Shown: positions 39,520 to 51,247, numbered from the stretch's first letter. The stretch: DNA of 64,000 nucleotides from an uncultured Geobacteraceae bacterium (GCA_903875605.1 CAIQWT010000007.1:101857-165856); one strand, 5' to 3'. Numbers and translations: made by a program. The notes: a model not told the origin generated them from the sequence alone.

Positions 39520-42500
39520 ATGACTGCTCCGAGCGGCACAGATTCCTATTTTCCCTACGATATCCAGATTTCCTCCCATCACTGGCATTCACTTCGCCTT
39601 GGGCCGCTTTCAAGCGGCATAAAAGCGCGCGGTATTCCCCAAATACAGTTCTTCAGGCAGTTGGCTTATAAACTTAACAGCAGCCGTCCCGCCGGTTCTG
39701 CTGTTGTGCATGCGGGTGAGTTGAACCTGTATGCCTCTCTGCAGAAGGCATTGCGCTACCTTATTGACGGAGTAGCTCAGGCTCCCCGGTCATCCCTTTT
39801 AGTCACTGCTGTGAAAACGGGTGGATTTGACCCGTCCGGTGAAGATTTGCGAACCACAGCCCGTCGCTTTGTTGAACTGTTTCCACCTGCACAGGTGCTT
39901 GAAGAAAACATAAGGCCCGATATTTGGCTGACTGAAAGCCTTAACAGCTCCCGGCGCACCCATCTGCTTTTGCGGGAAATGCTGCTGCTGAGGCTGGCTG
40001 CCGCTAATCCGGCAATAGAGAGCTTTAGAGAGCTGGTTGATGATAGTGCTTTAATCGAATCATCTCACTACTCAAGTATTATTCAGGCGCTGGACAGCTC
40101 TTTGAAGGATGGTCCGATCCTTGCGGAAAAAGGTTGCACTCTGTTCGAGGCTCTTATCGCTGCAATTAATGCTTTTCCTGTATCACTGACAGGTCAGGTT
40201 GCCTACCTCCGTGAACAGTGGCAGGATGTTTTTCCGCCTGGGTTGCTGCAGGAGGTTGAGACCGCCTTTGACATTCTGCAGGAAGAGCAAAGAGAACGCG
40301 GAGGTGGTGGTGGTGAGCCTGGGCCTGCTCCTGTCCTCGAATTTGGCCGTGCCGGGCATTCCGCCGGTAAAGCTTCTGCTGCATCTGGAGGGCATTCCGT
40401 ATTTCATGGATTCGATTATCCGGCGTATGAGAACTTTTCTCCTGATGCCAACTGGATGGCGCATGTCGTCCTGATGGCAAAGATGGTTTATATCTGGCTT
40501 GATCAACTGAGCCGAACTCACGACCATCCAATCACCCGGCTCGATCAGGTGCCGGATGCCGAACTTGACCGCTTGGCGGCGTGTGGGTTTTCCGGCCTTT
40601 GGCTGATTGGTCTCTGGGAGCGATCTCCTGCGTCACAACAGATTAAGCAGATCTGCGGCAATCCAGAAGCGATCGCCTCAGCGTACTCTCTTTACGACTA
40701 CGAAGTGGCTGCCGATCTTGGCGGTTGGGAAGCACTGGCTAACCTTAGAGAGCGTGCCCGCCTTCGTGGTATCAGGCTGGCCAGCGATATGGTGCCGAAT
40801 CATACCGGGATCTATTCCCGCTGGGTGATACAACACCCGGACTGGTTTGTCCAGACGGAGTATCCCCCGTTCCCGACCTACCAGTTCACTGGAGAAGACC
40901 TCTCTTCTGACCGCTCGGTGAGTCTGCAGGTTGAAGATGGTTACTGGAACAAAAGTGATGCTGCCGTGGTTTTCAAGCATTATGATCGCAATAGTGGCCG
41001 CACCCGCTACATATATCACGGCAACGACGGCACCAGCATTCCCTGGAACGATACCGCTCAGCTTAATTATCTGATTCCGGAGCTGCGTGAAGCGGTCATT
41101 CAGACTATTCTTCATGTGGCTCGCAATTTCCCGATTATCCGTTTTGATGCGGCCATGACTTTGGCAAAAAAACATTATCAGCGACTCTGGTTTCCGCTGC
41201 GTGGCCTTGGTGGCGGGGTCCCGTCACGCGCTGAACATGGAATGAGCAAAGATGAATTCAATGCGGTTTTTCCGGAGGAGTTCTGGCGAGAGGTGGTGGA
41301 CCGCGTCGCTGTAGAGGCGCCAGGTACGCTCTTGCTCGCAGAGGCTTTTTGGATGATGGAAGGTTATTTCGTCAGAACGCTTGGCATGCATCGGGTATAT
41401 AACAGCGCTTTTATGAATATGCTCAAGACCGAGGAGAACGCCAAATATCGGACTACCATTAAAAACGTTCTTGAATTTAATCACGAAATTCTGAAGCGAT
41501 TCGTCAACTTCATGAATAATCCGGATGAGAAGACTGCGGTAGCTCAGTTTGGTTCGCAGGGGAAATATTTCGGCGCCTGCGTGTTACTGGCTACTATGCC
41601 CGGACTGCCAATGTTCGGTCATGGGCAGATTGAGGGCTTCCACGAGAAATATGGTATGGAGTACAAGCGCGCCTATTGGGATGAAAAGGTGGATGAAGGA
41701 CTGGTGCGTGGACATGAAATGTGGATATTCCCTCTGCTACAGCGCCGCTGGCTGTTCTCAGGGTCAGAAAACTTTGTGTTATATGACTTCCACGCCGGCG
41801 AAAATGTGGATGAAAATGTGTTTGCCTATTCCAATCGGGTTGACGAACATAAGGCGCTGGTTCTGTACCACAACTGCCATACAACGACCTCCGGTTGGAT
41901 CAGGGAATCAGTCTCTTTCCTGGCTTCCGGTGAAAGTGAAGGTGGACGCCTCGAGAAGACATCGCTTGCTGCCGCCCTTGGAGCGGACGGTAAAGATGAT
42001 TGTTATCTCGCTTTCAGGGATCAGACGGAAGGTTTAGAGTATCTCCGCTCCTCTAATGAACTCCGTGAACAGGGCCTTTATATTGAGCTCAAGGAATATC
42101 AGTTCCATATTTTTCTGGATTTCAGGGAAATCAGTGATGATGTGGATGGCTCATGGTTAAAGCTCTACAAACATTTGAATGGCTCCGGAGTCGCCTCTCT
42201 GGAAGAAGAGCGCAAGCAGATGTTGTATCCTGATTTAAACAGAATATTTTGCACGGTTTTTGACCTGCTCATTGATAATGGGCAGGTGGGAGAAGCTGCA
42301 ACTAAAGATTCAGATCTGCATAAGGCAGTATTGCTGTTTTTGAAGAGCGCTGCTGCGGATGAACTGGTTGTGATGCCGGGTGATATGTTGCTGCCAGCAA
42401 CAGGTAAAGGGAAGCAGAGTGTTCCCCTCAAAAAAAATAATGTGATTGAGCAGTTTAGCCGTTTTGTTGAGATTAACAGCTACAAGACGACTACCACTAG

Positions 42501-43065
42501 CGATGCACACTCGTATCAGCTCCGCCTGACCGCCGGATTTTCTGATCAGGCAGCCCAAACCCTGCTGCTGGCCCTGCTAATACTGCGTGAGACCAATATT
42601 GATCCGATTAGTTGCGGGCTTGATTATACCCTGCGGAAGTTTCTGCAACGTGATGGTGACCCGGGGTTCCGCAGCCGTGCTGTTGAACTGCTCTCAACAT
42701 TGCTGGAGTGGTGGCGGTCGGATGAGAGAAATTCTGCATTAGGCAATCTACAGCAGATGCAACAGCTGTTTGAATTGGAAGTATGTCAGGCGTTTTTGCT
42801 GCATCATGTCAGCGATGGGGTTGAATGGTTTAACAAGGAGCGCTTTGAAGAGTTGCATGAGTGGTTGACTCTGATCCTTCTGCTGGATGAGTGTGCGACA
42901 TCATTATCAGTCAGAGTCGCTTCAAAGAGACTGGAGGAGGCTGAGCGTGCTCTTAATTCGGGTATGAAGTCAGCCATGGATGTTGGCTATCGCAGCCGGC
43001 TTTTTGTTGAGCTATCGGAAAAAGTTGCCAGTTCGAGTGTGCCAAAAGTAAAAAAAACAGCTTGA
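39520..43065 (+). CDS. Large cytoplasmic GH13 (alpha-amylase family) enzyme
   Basis: 1,181 residues, no signal peptide; AGGA precedes the ATG. The N-terminal about 290 residues are of unknown type and include a Gly-rich linker. The GH13 barrel covers about 300-800: region I SDMVPNHTG (near residue 423), nucleophile region IIRFDAAMT (near 540), acid/base Glu in LLAEAFWM (near 607) and a region IV that reads NNPDE (near 666) instead of the common NHD. A region IV of this kind suggests a subgroup such as the maltosyltransferases rather than a classical amylase. The C-terminal about 350 residues are helical. It presumably remodels intracellular glycogen or maltooligosaccharides. The gene is convergent with purA, with a shared terminator. 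Confidence 0.88.
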   Translation: MTAPSGTDSYFPYDIQISSHHWHSLRLGPLSSGIKARGIPQIQFFRQLAYKLNSSRPAGSAVVHAGELNLYASLQKALRYLIDGVAQAPRSSLLVTAVKTGGFDPSGEDLRTTARRFVELFPPAQVLEENIRPDIWLTESLNSSRRTHLLLREMLLLRLAAANPAIESFRELVDDSALIESSHYSSIIQALDSSLKDGPILAEKGCTLFEALIAAINAFPVSLTGQVAYLREQWQDVFPPGLLQEVETAFDILQEEQRERGGGGGEPGPAPVLEFGRAGHSAGKASAASGGHSVFHGFDYPAYENFSPDANWMAHVVLMAKMVYIWLDQLSRTHDHPITRLDQVPDAELDRLAACGFSGLWLIGLWERSPASQQIKQICGNPEAIASAYSLYDYEVAADLGGWEALANLRERARLRGIRLASDMVPNHTGIYSRWVIQHPDWFVQTEYPPFPTYQFTGEDLSSDRSVSLQVEDGYWNKSDAAVVFKHYDRNSGRTRYIYHGNDGTSIPWNDTAQLNYLIPELREAVIQTILHVARNFPIIRFDAAMTLAKKHYQRLWFPLRGLGGGVPSRAEHGMSKDEFNAVFPEEFWREVVDRVAVEAPGTLLLAEAFWMMEGYFVRTLGMHRVYNSAFMNMLKTEENAKYRTTIKNVLEFNHEILKRFVNFMNNPDEKTAVAQFGSQGKYFGACVLLATMPGLPMFGHGQIEGFHEKYGMEYKRAYWDEKVDEGLVRGHEMWIFPLLQRRWLFSGSENFVLYDFHAGENVDENVFAYSNRVDEHKALVLYHNCHTTTSGWIRESVSFLASGESEGGRLEKTSLAAALGADGKDDCYLAFRDQTEGLEYLRSSNELREQGLYIELKEYQFHIFLDFREISDDVDGSWLKLYKHLNGSGVASLEEERKQMLYPDLNRIFCTVFDLLIDNGQVGEAATKDSDLHKAVLLFLKSAAADELVVMPGDMLLPATGKGKQSVPLKKNNVIEQFSRFVEINSYKTTTTSDAHSYQLRLTAGFSDQAAQTLLLALLILRETNIDPISCGLDYTLRKFLQRDGDPGFRSRAVELLSTLLEWWRSDERNSALGNLQQMQQLFELEVCQAFLLHHVSDGVEWFNKERFEELHEWLTLILLLDECATSLSVRVASKRLEEAERALNSGMKSAMDVGYRSRLFVELSEKVASSSVPKVKKTA

Positions 43066-43093
43066 TTCGCTTGATAATAGGATCTTGAATGTA

Positions 43094-43126
43094 GAAAGGC
43101 CGGCTTTCATTGCCGGCCTTTCTTGT
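43094..43126. terminator. Bidirectional terminator between the GH13 gene and purA
   Basis: An 11-bp perfect stem (43094-43104 with 43112-43122, GAAAGGCCGGC) and a 7-nt loop lie 28 bp after the GH13 stop and 17 bp before the purA stop. AAAG and CTTT at the stem ends give short U-runs in both directions. Confidence 0.8.
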
Positions 43127-43139
43127 GAACTCTTCTCAA

Positions 43140-45742
<2,603 letters not shown>

Positions 45743-45942
45743 GAATCGTTATAGTCCCTTGGAAATATCCAAATTATCCAGTTTGTTTTGTAAAAATAGA
45801 TCCGGTTACAGATAAACCCGGAGCATGTTGGTCAGACAATCGTGTTAAGCAGTCTTCAGTTCATTATTAATTCAGCTGAAGGCGTCGAAAAAGTACAAGT
45901 TTTACTTATCTCAAAATCCTGTAGTCTTGTCAAAACAAAAGG

Positions 45943-46980
45943 TTAGCGGGTACTCTCCGTGGCGGGAACAATGTCAATCGGATCTGTTACCGGAGCATCC
46001 GGAACCTTACTAGGTACGGTTGGTGCTGGTGCTGTAACCGTTGGTGCCGGAGTCTTTACTTCCAATGCAGGAGGCTGAGAGATCGGGGCGGGATCGGCAG
46101 AAACCGCCTTCACTGGCTGTTCAACTGGCTTTAAAGTCTGATCCGGAGGAGATGACGGCCTCCCCTCTGCCACTGGCGGGACTATTTGCTTGTCGCCGGG
46201 CTTTACGAACAATGATGTTATCGCATCAAACAATCGACCGTAGACTTCCGGTTCCTGCGTCTCACGGAAGAGCCAGTCACTTTTTTTCTGATCAAGGCCC
46301 CTTCGGATTCCGTCAAGTGACTTGAAGCGCACTTCTGTTTTTCGAGATAAATTTGCTTCTGACTCACTGAAATCTGGATACTGGAGATTGACTAATGGGT
46401 AGTAGCTCAATAGGCGCCCGCGAAAATTCGGATATTCCCACAGAACGGTTCCGTCAGGACCAATTATCTGGGCGGTTAGAGTCAAAAAGTTAAATTCTGT
46501 TTCCAGTGAAGTCAAAAGATTGCTGGAATAGATCCTGCTTGTATTAGTGAGTCCGCTGACAACAACTAACATAACGGCATCCAGGCGATTTTTCTTTATA
46601 TAAGCGCCTATGGCATCATTTTTCCAAAAGTATTTATTATACTGAATATTGGCATCATCCCGTTTCTCGCGTCGCGCCATCAATGCGCTGAAAAGTTGAC
46701 GCGGTTCATCAGCCAGTGGGGTCACCGCATAAAAGTTACCGGTGCTCTGGAGTTTGCGAACGAGCAAGGGCTCATGTTTGCGATTAAGTTCTGTGATGAG
46801 AGGGATAAGAAGCTCTTTTTGCGGGTAGATAATGTCAGAATCGGCGTCCATAAAAATGGGTGCAATTCCAAGCACTTTAACTTTTTCAGCAAAATTTTCT
46901 GCCGGTATATTAAAATGATTCTGGGCGCAGCCGAGCATTGTTGTGGCAGCTAAAAGCAAGCCAACGATGAATCGTTTCAT
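45943..46980 (-). CDS. Lipoprotein with Pro-rich C-terminal tail, unknown
   Basis: 345 residues from ATG 46978-46980; GGAG lies 6 nt upstream, whereas the alternative ATG at 46992 has no such site. The signal peptide ends in the lipobox MLGC followed by AQN, so outer-membrane sorting is expected. Residues 30-235 form a mixed alpha/beta domain of unrecognised family (KVKVLGIAPIFMDAD, LDAVMLVVVSGLTN, FLTLTAQIIGPDGTVLWEYP), with the feel of proteins that report or assemble envelope components. The last 90 residues are Pro/Ala/Thr/Val-rich and probably disordered, a spacer. The gene diverges from the metX leader. Confidence 0.75.
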   Translation of the reverse strand: MKRFIVGLLLAATTMLGCAQNHFNIPAENFAEKVKVLGIAPIFMDADSDIIYPQKELLIPLITELNRKHEPLLVRKLQSTGNFYAVTPLADEPRQLFSALMARREKRDDANIQYNKYFWKNDAIGAYIKKNRLDAVMLVVVSGLTNTSRIYSSNLLTSLETEFNFLTLTAQIIGPDGTVLWEYPNFRGRLLSYYPLVNLQYPDFSESEANLSRKTEVRFKSLDGIRRGLDQKKSDWLFRETQEPEVYGRLFDAITSLFVKPGDKQIVPPVAEGRPSSPPDQTLKPVEQPVKAVSADPAPISQPPALEVKTPAPTVTAPAPTVPSKVPDAPVTDPIDIVPATESTR

Positions 46981-47060
46981 TTTTGACTCCATCTCTACGC
47001 AATTTAGGCAATTAAATGCCCGTTTAAGGAGTACCTTATAGCAGAAAACATGGTTGTTTT

Positions 47061-47077
47061 CTACTCAATTTGAGTAG
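47061..47077. promoter_or_regulatory. 17-bp palindrome, candidate operator
   Basis: CTACTCAATTTGAGTAG is a perfect palindrome around a central T. A half-copy, TACTCAATTTTATTGAC, lies at 47106-47122 and overlaps the -35 of the metX promoter. The site sits between divergent genes, so a repressor or activator could serve both. Confidence 0.45.
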
Positions 47078-47117
47078 GTTCCAGTGATATTCCGTGGTTT
47101 GTGTGTACTCAATTTTA

Positions 47118-47147
47118 TTGACAAAATAAGGCGATATTTCGTATCGT
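47118..47147 (+). promoter_or_regulatory. Promoter for the metX riboswitch leader
   Basis: Consensus TTGACA (47118-47123) with an 18-bp spacer to TATCGT (47142-47147). Initiation would fall near 47154, a few bases before the riboswitch. Confidence 0.65.
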
Positions 47148-47161
47148 CACGAAACGAAACC

Positions 47162-47260
47162 TGCTTATCGAGAGTGGTGGAGGGAAAAGGCCCTGCGAAG
47201 CCACAGCAACCGGTCATTATGACGTCAGGTGCTAAATCCTGCCGAAAGGCAAAGATGAGA
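47162..47260 (+). promoter_or_regulatory. SAM-I (S-box) riboswitch
   Basis: The S-box core is intact: CTTATCGAGAG (P1 left side), GTGGTGGAGGGA, GGCCCT, GCAACC, GGTGCTAAATCCTGC and AAGATGAGAG (P1 right side). SAM binding to this class normally favours a downstream terminator, here at 47284-47314, and lowers expression of metX. Confidence 0.95.
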
Positions 47261-47283
47261 GGTGTGCTGTGCATTTTACCAGC

Positions 47284-47314
47284 CCCTTCTCATATATATG
47301 CGAAGGGTTTTTTT
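47284..47314 (+). terminator. Riboswitch expression-platform terminator abutting metX
   Basis: Arms CCCTTC (47284-47289) and GAAGGG (47302-47307) are followed by seven T residues (47308-47314), and the metX ATG begins at the next base. The right arm GAAGGG is also the only Shine-Dalgarno candidate for metX (7 nt spacing), so the same stem would both end transcription and hide the ribosome-binding site. Confidence 0.85.
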
Positions 47315-48412
47315 ATGTCTGAAAATTATATTACAGAACAATTTCAAACTTTTGAATCCGGCATTCGTTTGGACAGCGGGCGAATACTTGCTCCCATCAC
47401 GCTGGCCTATGAAACATACGGCACTCTTAATAACGAAAAAAGTAACGCTATTCTGGTTGAACATGCCTGGACAGGTGACGCGCATCTAGCTGGAAAACGA
47501 AACGCAACGGAAACAAAGCCGGGTTGGTGGGATGCTGTCGTCGGACCAGGCAGGTTGCTCGATACCGACCGCTATTTTGTCATCTGCTCTAATGTCATTG
47601 GTTCCTGTTTCGGTTCTACCGGCCCCACCTCTATTAATCCCAAAACCGGTAAGCGCTATAACCTTACTTTTCCCGTAGTCACCATTCGTGATATGGTCCG
47701 CGCCCAGAAACTGCTGATAGATTCTCTTGGTATAGCGCGCCTCCTGACAGTGATGGGTGGGAGTATGGGCGGTATGCAGGCCCTTGAATGGGCAACGCAG
47801 TATCCTGACCATGTTGCCTCGGCGATTGTTCTGGCTACAACTCCCCGTCCTTCACCTCAGGCAATTTCGCTGAATGCTGTCGCCCGCTGGGCTATTTTTA
47901 ACGATCCGACCTGGCGTAAAGGTGAATATAAACACAATCCTAAGGATGGTCTGGCTCTTGCCAGAGGTATCGGCCATATTACCTTTCTTTCTGACGAATC
48001 AATGAACGCCAAGTTCGGGCGTCGGTTTTCAGCTCGTGACGGCCAGTTTGATTTCTTTGGTCAGTTCGAGGTAGAGCGCTACTTGAATTATAACGGATAC
48101 AATTTTGTTGATCGTTTTGATGCCAACTCTTTTCTTTATCTGGCCAAGTCACTGGATCTGTACGATGTCAGTTGGGGTTTCGAATCCATGGCGGAGGCTT
48201 TTAGTCAGGTTAAGGCGCCGATCCAATTTTATGCCTTCAGCTCTGATTGGCTTTATCCCTCGTATCAGACGGAAGAGATGGTCTCCTGCATGAATGAGCT
48301 CGGGAAAAGTGTTGAGTATCACTTGATTACTTCGGCATACGGGCACGATGCTTTTTTGTTGGAACATGAAACTTTCGCCCCGCTAGTGCGTGATTTTTTA
48401 GGGCGGATCTGA
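47315..48412 (+). CDS. metX: Homoserine O-acetyltransferase
   Basis: 365 residues, alpha/beta-hydrolase fold. It transfers the acetyl group of acetyl-CoA to homoserine in methionine biosynthesis. The nucleophile is S150 in [12 protein letters not shown]; the catalytic His lies in [11 protein letters not shown] near the C-terminus, and RFSARDG with FEVERYL fits the MetX lid. The open frame runs back to 47084 through the riboswitch, but ATG 47315 gives the family N-terminus. Control is by the SAM-I riboswitch directly upstream. The next gene starts 4 bp after the stop, so it shares this control. Some family members use succinyl-CoA instead, which cannot be excluded here. Confidence 0.94.
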   Translation: MSENYITEQFQTFESGIRLDSGRILAPITLAYETYGTLNNEKSNAILVEHAWTGDAHLAGKRNATETKPGWWDAVVGPGRLLDTDRYFVICSNVIGSCFGSTGPTSINPKTGKRYNLTFPVVTIRDMVRAQKLLIDSLGIARLLTVMGGSMGGMQALEWATQYPDHVASAIVLATTPRPSPQAISLNAVARWAIFNDPTWRKGEYKHNPKDGLALARGIGHITFLSDESMNAKFGRRFSARDGQFDFFGQFEVERYLNYNGYNFVDRFDANSFLYLAKSLDLYDVSWGFESMAEAFSQVKAPIQFYAFSSDWLYPSYQTEEMVSCMNELGKSVEYHLITSAYGHDAFLLEHETFAPLVRDFLGRI

Positions 48413-48415
48413 AAA

Positions 48416-49216
48416 GTGCACAGTTTAGGTAATATAAAACCATATGCCGAATTTAAGGATGATCGTCTGTTTAGAAAACTGCGGCATGGTGTCGGCAAGG
48501 CTATCGGTGATTTCGCTCTGATAGAAGAGGGGGACCGCATTGCTGTAGCGGTTTCGGGTGGCAAGGATTCATATCTGATGCTTCTGGTACTTGAGGAGTT
48601 GCGTCGGAGGGCTCCGGTGCATTTTGAGCTGGTAGCTGTAAATATAGATTCCGGGTATCCCGGCTACCGAACTGATGTTATCGAAGGTTTTTTTAAGCAG
48701 CACGGATTTTCCTACAGGATGGTGCCGAGTGAGCACTATGCCATAATTAAAGATAAACGCAGACCGGGTTCTTCCTACTGTTCAATCTGCTCGCGACTGA
48801 AGCGCGGGGCTCTTTACGAAACTGCCCAGGCGTTGGGGTGCAACAAGTTGGCACTTGGACACCATCAGGATGATTTCATTGAGACCCTGTTGCTGAATCA
48901 GTTTTTTGTCGGCTCTCTCAAGTCGATGTCAGCCTCCATGCTGGCCGATAACGGTGTCACGACCGTAATAAGGCCGCTTGTGTATCTTGCCGAAGAAGAT
49001 ATCATCACATTTTCCCGCCAGGCGGAACTCCCGGTTGTCTGCTGTTGCTGTCCTGTCTGTGGCACCGCCGACATGCAGCGCAAGCGTATGAAGCGCCTGC
49101 TCAAAGATCTGCAAACCGAAATTCCTCATATCAAAAACAGTCTGCTGAAAGCCCTCTCAAATGTTCACCCACGTCATCTGCTTGACAAAAAAATATGCGC
49201 AAGCCCTCGTCTTTAA
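48416..49216 (+). CDS. ttcA: TtcA-family tRNA 2-thiolation ATPase
   Basis: 266 residues with a GTG start (48416). The PP-loop SGGKDS is at residues 47-52; CSICSRLKRG and the later CCCCPVCG hold the two CxxC motifs that ligate the 4Fe-4S cluster in TtcA enzymes, and LGHHQDDFIETLLLNQ is the PP-loop second motif. TtcA makes 2-thiocytidine at tRNA position 32. Related proteins thiolate other positions, so the exact target is not certain. It follows metX by 4 bp and should be read through from the SAM-controlled transcript, which would tie tRNA thiolation to sulfur amino acid status. Confidence 0.88.
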   Translation: MHSLGNIKPYAEFKDDRLFRKLRHGVGKAIGDFALIEEGDRIAVAVSGGKDSYLMLLVLEELRRRAPVHFELVAVNIDSGYPGYRTDVIEGFFKQHGFSYRMVPSEHYAIIKDKRRPGSSYCSICSRLKRGALYETAQALGCNKLALGHHQDDFIETLLLNQFFVGSLKSMSASMLADNGVTTVIRPLVYLAEEDIITFSRQAELPVVCCCCPVCGTADMQRKRMKRLLKDLQTEIPHIKNSLLKALSNVHPRHLLDKKICASPRL

Positions 49217-49283
49217 CCTTAGGGAGTTTCAGTCTCAAAAAAAGTATTGTGTTGGAACAGTGAGGGGAGGAAAACTTCGTGGC

Positions 49284-50069
49284 TCAGGGTTCTCCGCGCT
49301 CGGCTTCATCTGACAGCATGACCAGATCAACCCGTCTATTTCTTGCGCGCCCTTCTTGAGTGGTGTTGTCGTCGATGGGTCGAAACTCGGCATAGCCGGT
49401 TGCTGAAATTTTGTTTGCATCTACGTCAAAGTTTTTCAGCAGATATTTAAGCCCATTTGTAGCTCGTGCCGTAGACAGCTCCCAGTTGGACGGGAATTGA
49501 GCTGTGCTGATAGGAATGTTGTCTGTGTGCCCTTCGAGTCGTAGCGGGTTATTATATTGGGACATGACCTCGGCTATAGTGTTGATCAGTTCATACGCCT
49601 CAGGCTTTATAACAGCTTGCCCGGAGTTAAAAAAACCGGCTTCCTTGAGGCTGACAATCAGCCCGCGTCGTGTTATTTCCAGGTTAACCTTGGCCTGTGC
49701 TCCCTGCTTAACAAGATATGCATCTATAGCAGATTTGATTTGGCGAAAGTCTTTTTCGTCTGCTCGTGCTTTTGTCTGGCCGCTCCGGGTTCTACCCATC
49801 GGAGAAATTTTGACCTCTGGTTTAAGTGATGGAATTACGGTGATAGCCTGAGAGGAGATAACGTTGACTTTCGGGGCTGTTGCACCGGCGGATGCCATCC
49901 CGAAGGACGATTGGATTGACTGCATAACCTCTTCGACTTTTTTCTTGTCACTCTGTCCCATGGCATACAAAACAACAAAAACAGCAAACAGCAGTGTAAT
50001 GAAGTCGGCATAGGAAACTAGCCAGCGCTCATGATTAACATGTTTTTCCGGTTCTTTTTTTAGTGCCAT
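49284..50069 (-). CDS. motB: Flagellar motor stator protein MotB
   Basis: 261 residues. One membrane helix near residues 16-38 (RWLVSYADFITLLFAVFVVL) includes the proton-carrying Asp at about residue 22. The C-terminal OmpA-like peptidoglycan-binding domain (about 125-255) has LRLEGHTDNIPISTAQFPSN, WELSTARA and GRARNRRVDLVM. It anchors the stator to the wall. ATG 50067-50069 lies 5 bp after the motA stop. It is the last gene of the flbD-motA-motB run. Confidence 0.95.
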   Translation of the reverse strand: MALKKEPEKHVNHERWLVSYADFITLLFAVFVVLYAMGQSDKKKVEEVMQSIQSSFGMASAGATAPKVNVISSQAITVIPSLKPEVKISPMGRTRSGQTKARADEKDFRQIKSAIDAYLVKQGAQAKVNLEITRRGLIVSLKEAGFFNSGQAVIKPEAYELINTIAEVMSQYNNPLRLEGHTDNIPISTAQFPSNWELSTARATNGLKYLLKNFDVDANKISATGYAEFRPIDDNTTQEGRARNRRVDLVMLSDEAERGEP

Positions 50070-50074
50070 AGTTG

Positions 50075-50821
50075 TTAGTGGCCGCCCACATAGGCCATCA
50101 ATTTCTGTTCAATGAAATGAGGGTTTTCGCCGTTCTGGATAGCAATCAATCCCTCCAGAATCATAATCCTTCGCAACATTTCCTCTTTCATGCGTATTTT
50201 CAGCTTTGTTCCGATCGGCAGACAGATAATATTGGCAATCATGAGACCATATATAGTTGCAACGAAAGCTACAGCGATACCCCCTCCGAGTTTGGACGTG
50301 TCAGAAAGGTTGCCCATAACGTGAATAAGGCCGAGAACAGCACCAATGATACCAATAGTTGGTGAAAACCCTCCCGCCGCCTCATAGAATTCAATTGAAT
50401 GCTTGAAATGATCTTCATACGCCATAATATCGGCTTCGAGTGTTTCCCGTAGTTTTTGTGGATCAATACCGTCTACCACTAGCGAAATCCCCTTTTTAAT
50501 AAAAGGGTCCCGAGCCGACTGAGCCTCTTGCTCAAGGGAAATCAAGCCGTTTCGCCTGGCTTTGGTTGCATAGTTAATAATGTCTTTTACTACCTGTTCA
50601 TGATCAACTTTTGCCGGTAAAAAAGCGATTTTTATGTTCTTCAGCGCACCTATGATCGCCGGTAGCGGAAAACATACAAAAGTAGCCCCAAAGGTTCCTC
50701 CAACAACAATCAGTGCGGCTGTAGGCTGGATCAGCGCTGATATGTGTACACCTTCGATAGCGGCGCCTCCAAAAACGGCCCCGAACGCCATCACTAAACC
50801 TATAATTGTGGCTAAATCCAT
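50075..50821 (-). CDS. motA: Flagellar motor stator protein MotA
   Basis: 248 residues, four membrane helices (about 5-25, 32-52, 145-168 and 178-200) with a large cytoplasmic loop between helices 2 and 3 containing charged residues (LEQEAQSARDPFIKKG). MotA with MotB makes the proton channel that drives the flagellar rotor. The segment FSPTIGIIGAVLGLIHVMGN is the conserved third helix. The gene begins 3 bp after the FlbD stop. Confidence 0.95.
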   Translation of the reverse strand: MDLATIIGLVMAFGAVFGGAAIEGVHISALIQPTAALIVVGGTFGATFVCFPLPAIIGALKNIKIAFLPAKVDHEQVVKDIINYATKARRNGLISLEQEAQSARDPFIKKGISLVVDGIDPQKLRETLEADIMAYEDHFKHSIEFYEAAGGFSPTIGIIGAVLGLIHVMGNLSDTSKLGGGIAVAFVATIYGLMIANIICLPIGTKLKIRMKEEMLRRIMILEGLIAIQNGENPHFIEQKLMAYVGGH

Positions 50822-50824
50822 ACG

Positions 50825-51148
50825 CTAATAATCCCGACTGTGGAATGGAGTGTTAATATGTTTACCTTGATTGTCCGTAAGTGCATTACCCGACTGATCT
50901 ATGCGACTCATGATCGGGTTTGTTGCGGTGCGTCCAAGATACTTCTTTACTGAAGGACTTGCGGCCCTTCGCGAAATTCTCGAACGAAAAGCAACAACCC
51001 TACTGATAATGCTGATGGCTCGGTCGATAACTATATAACGATTGCCGTTAAAAAGGGTGATAACAGTGTCTGGAGTCTCCTCAATACAGATAATATGGTC
51101 TGGATTGAGATACATCCGCTGTTTGTCCAGTCGTGTCACGGCGATCAT
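50825..51148 (-). CDS. FlbD-family protein with extended C-terminus
   Basis: 107 residues. The first 60 match the small FlbD family (MIAVTRLDKQRMYLNPDHII followed by CIEETPDTVITLFNGNRYIV), usually about 65-75 residues long and always found with motAB. Here about 45 extra residues follow, basic at first (SRVVAFRSRISRRAA) and then polar. The role of FlbD is not settled. Cotranscription with motAB is clear from 3-5 bp spacing. Confidence 0.85.
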   Translation of the reverse strand: MIAVTRLDKQRMYLNPDHIICIEETPDTVITLFNGNRYIVIDRAISIISRVVAFRSRISRRAASPSVKKYLGRTATNPIMSRIDQSGNALTDNQGKHINTPFHSRDY

Positions 51149-51179
51149 GCAAACCCCGATAGATAGATGAGTATTTTTC

Positions 51180-51208
51180 TATAAATATTAAAATTTATAT
51201 AAGGTCAA
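51180..51208 (-). promoter_or_regulatory. Possible sigma-70 promoter of flbD-motAB
   Basis: On the minus strand TTGACC (51208-51203) is followed after 17 bp by TTTATA (51185-51180) in very AT-rich DNA, 31 bp before the FlbD ATG. The -10 match is weak. Confidence 0.35.
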
Positions 51209-51247
51209 GAACTTTTTGTCTTTTTTGCCCTCATTTGAACTGTATGT

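Noticed and set aside
47084..47314. Open frame through the riboswitch giving a 77-residue extension of MetX
   Set aside because: The stretch is the SAM-I aptamer and terminator; MetX homology begins at ATG 47315.
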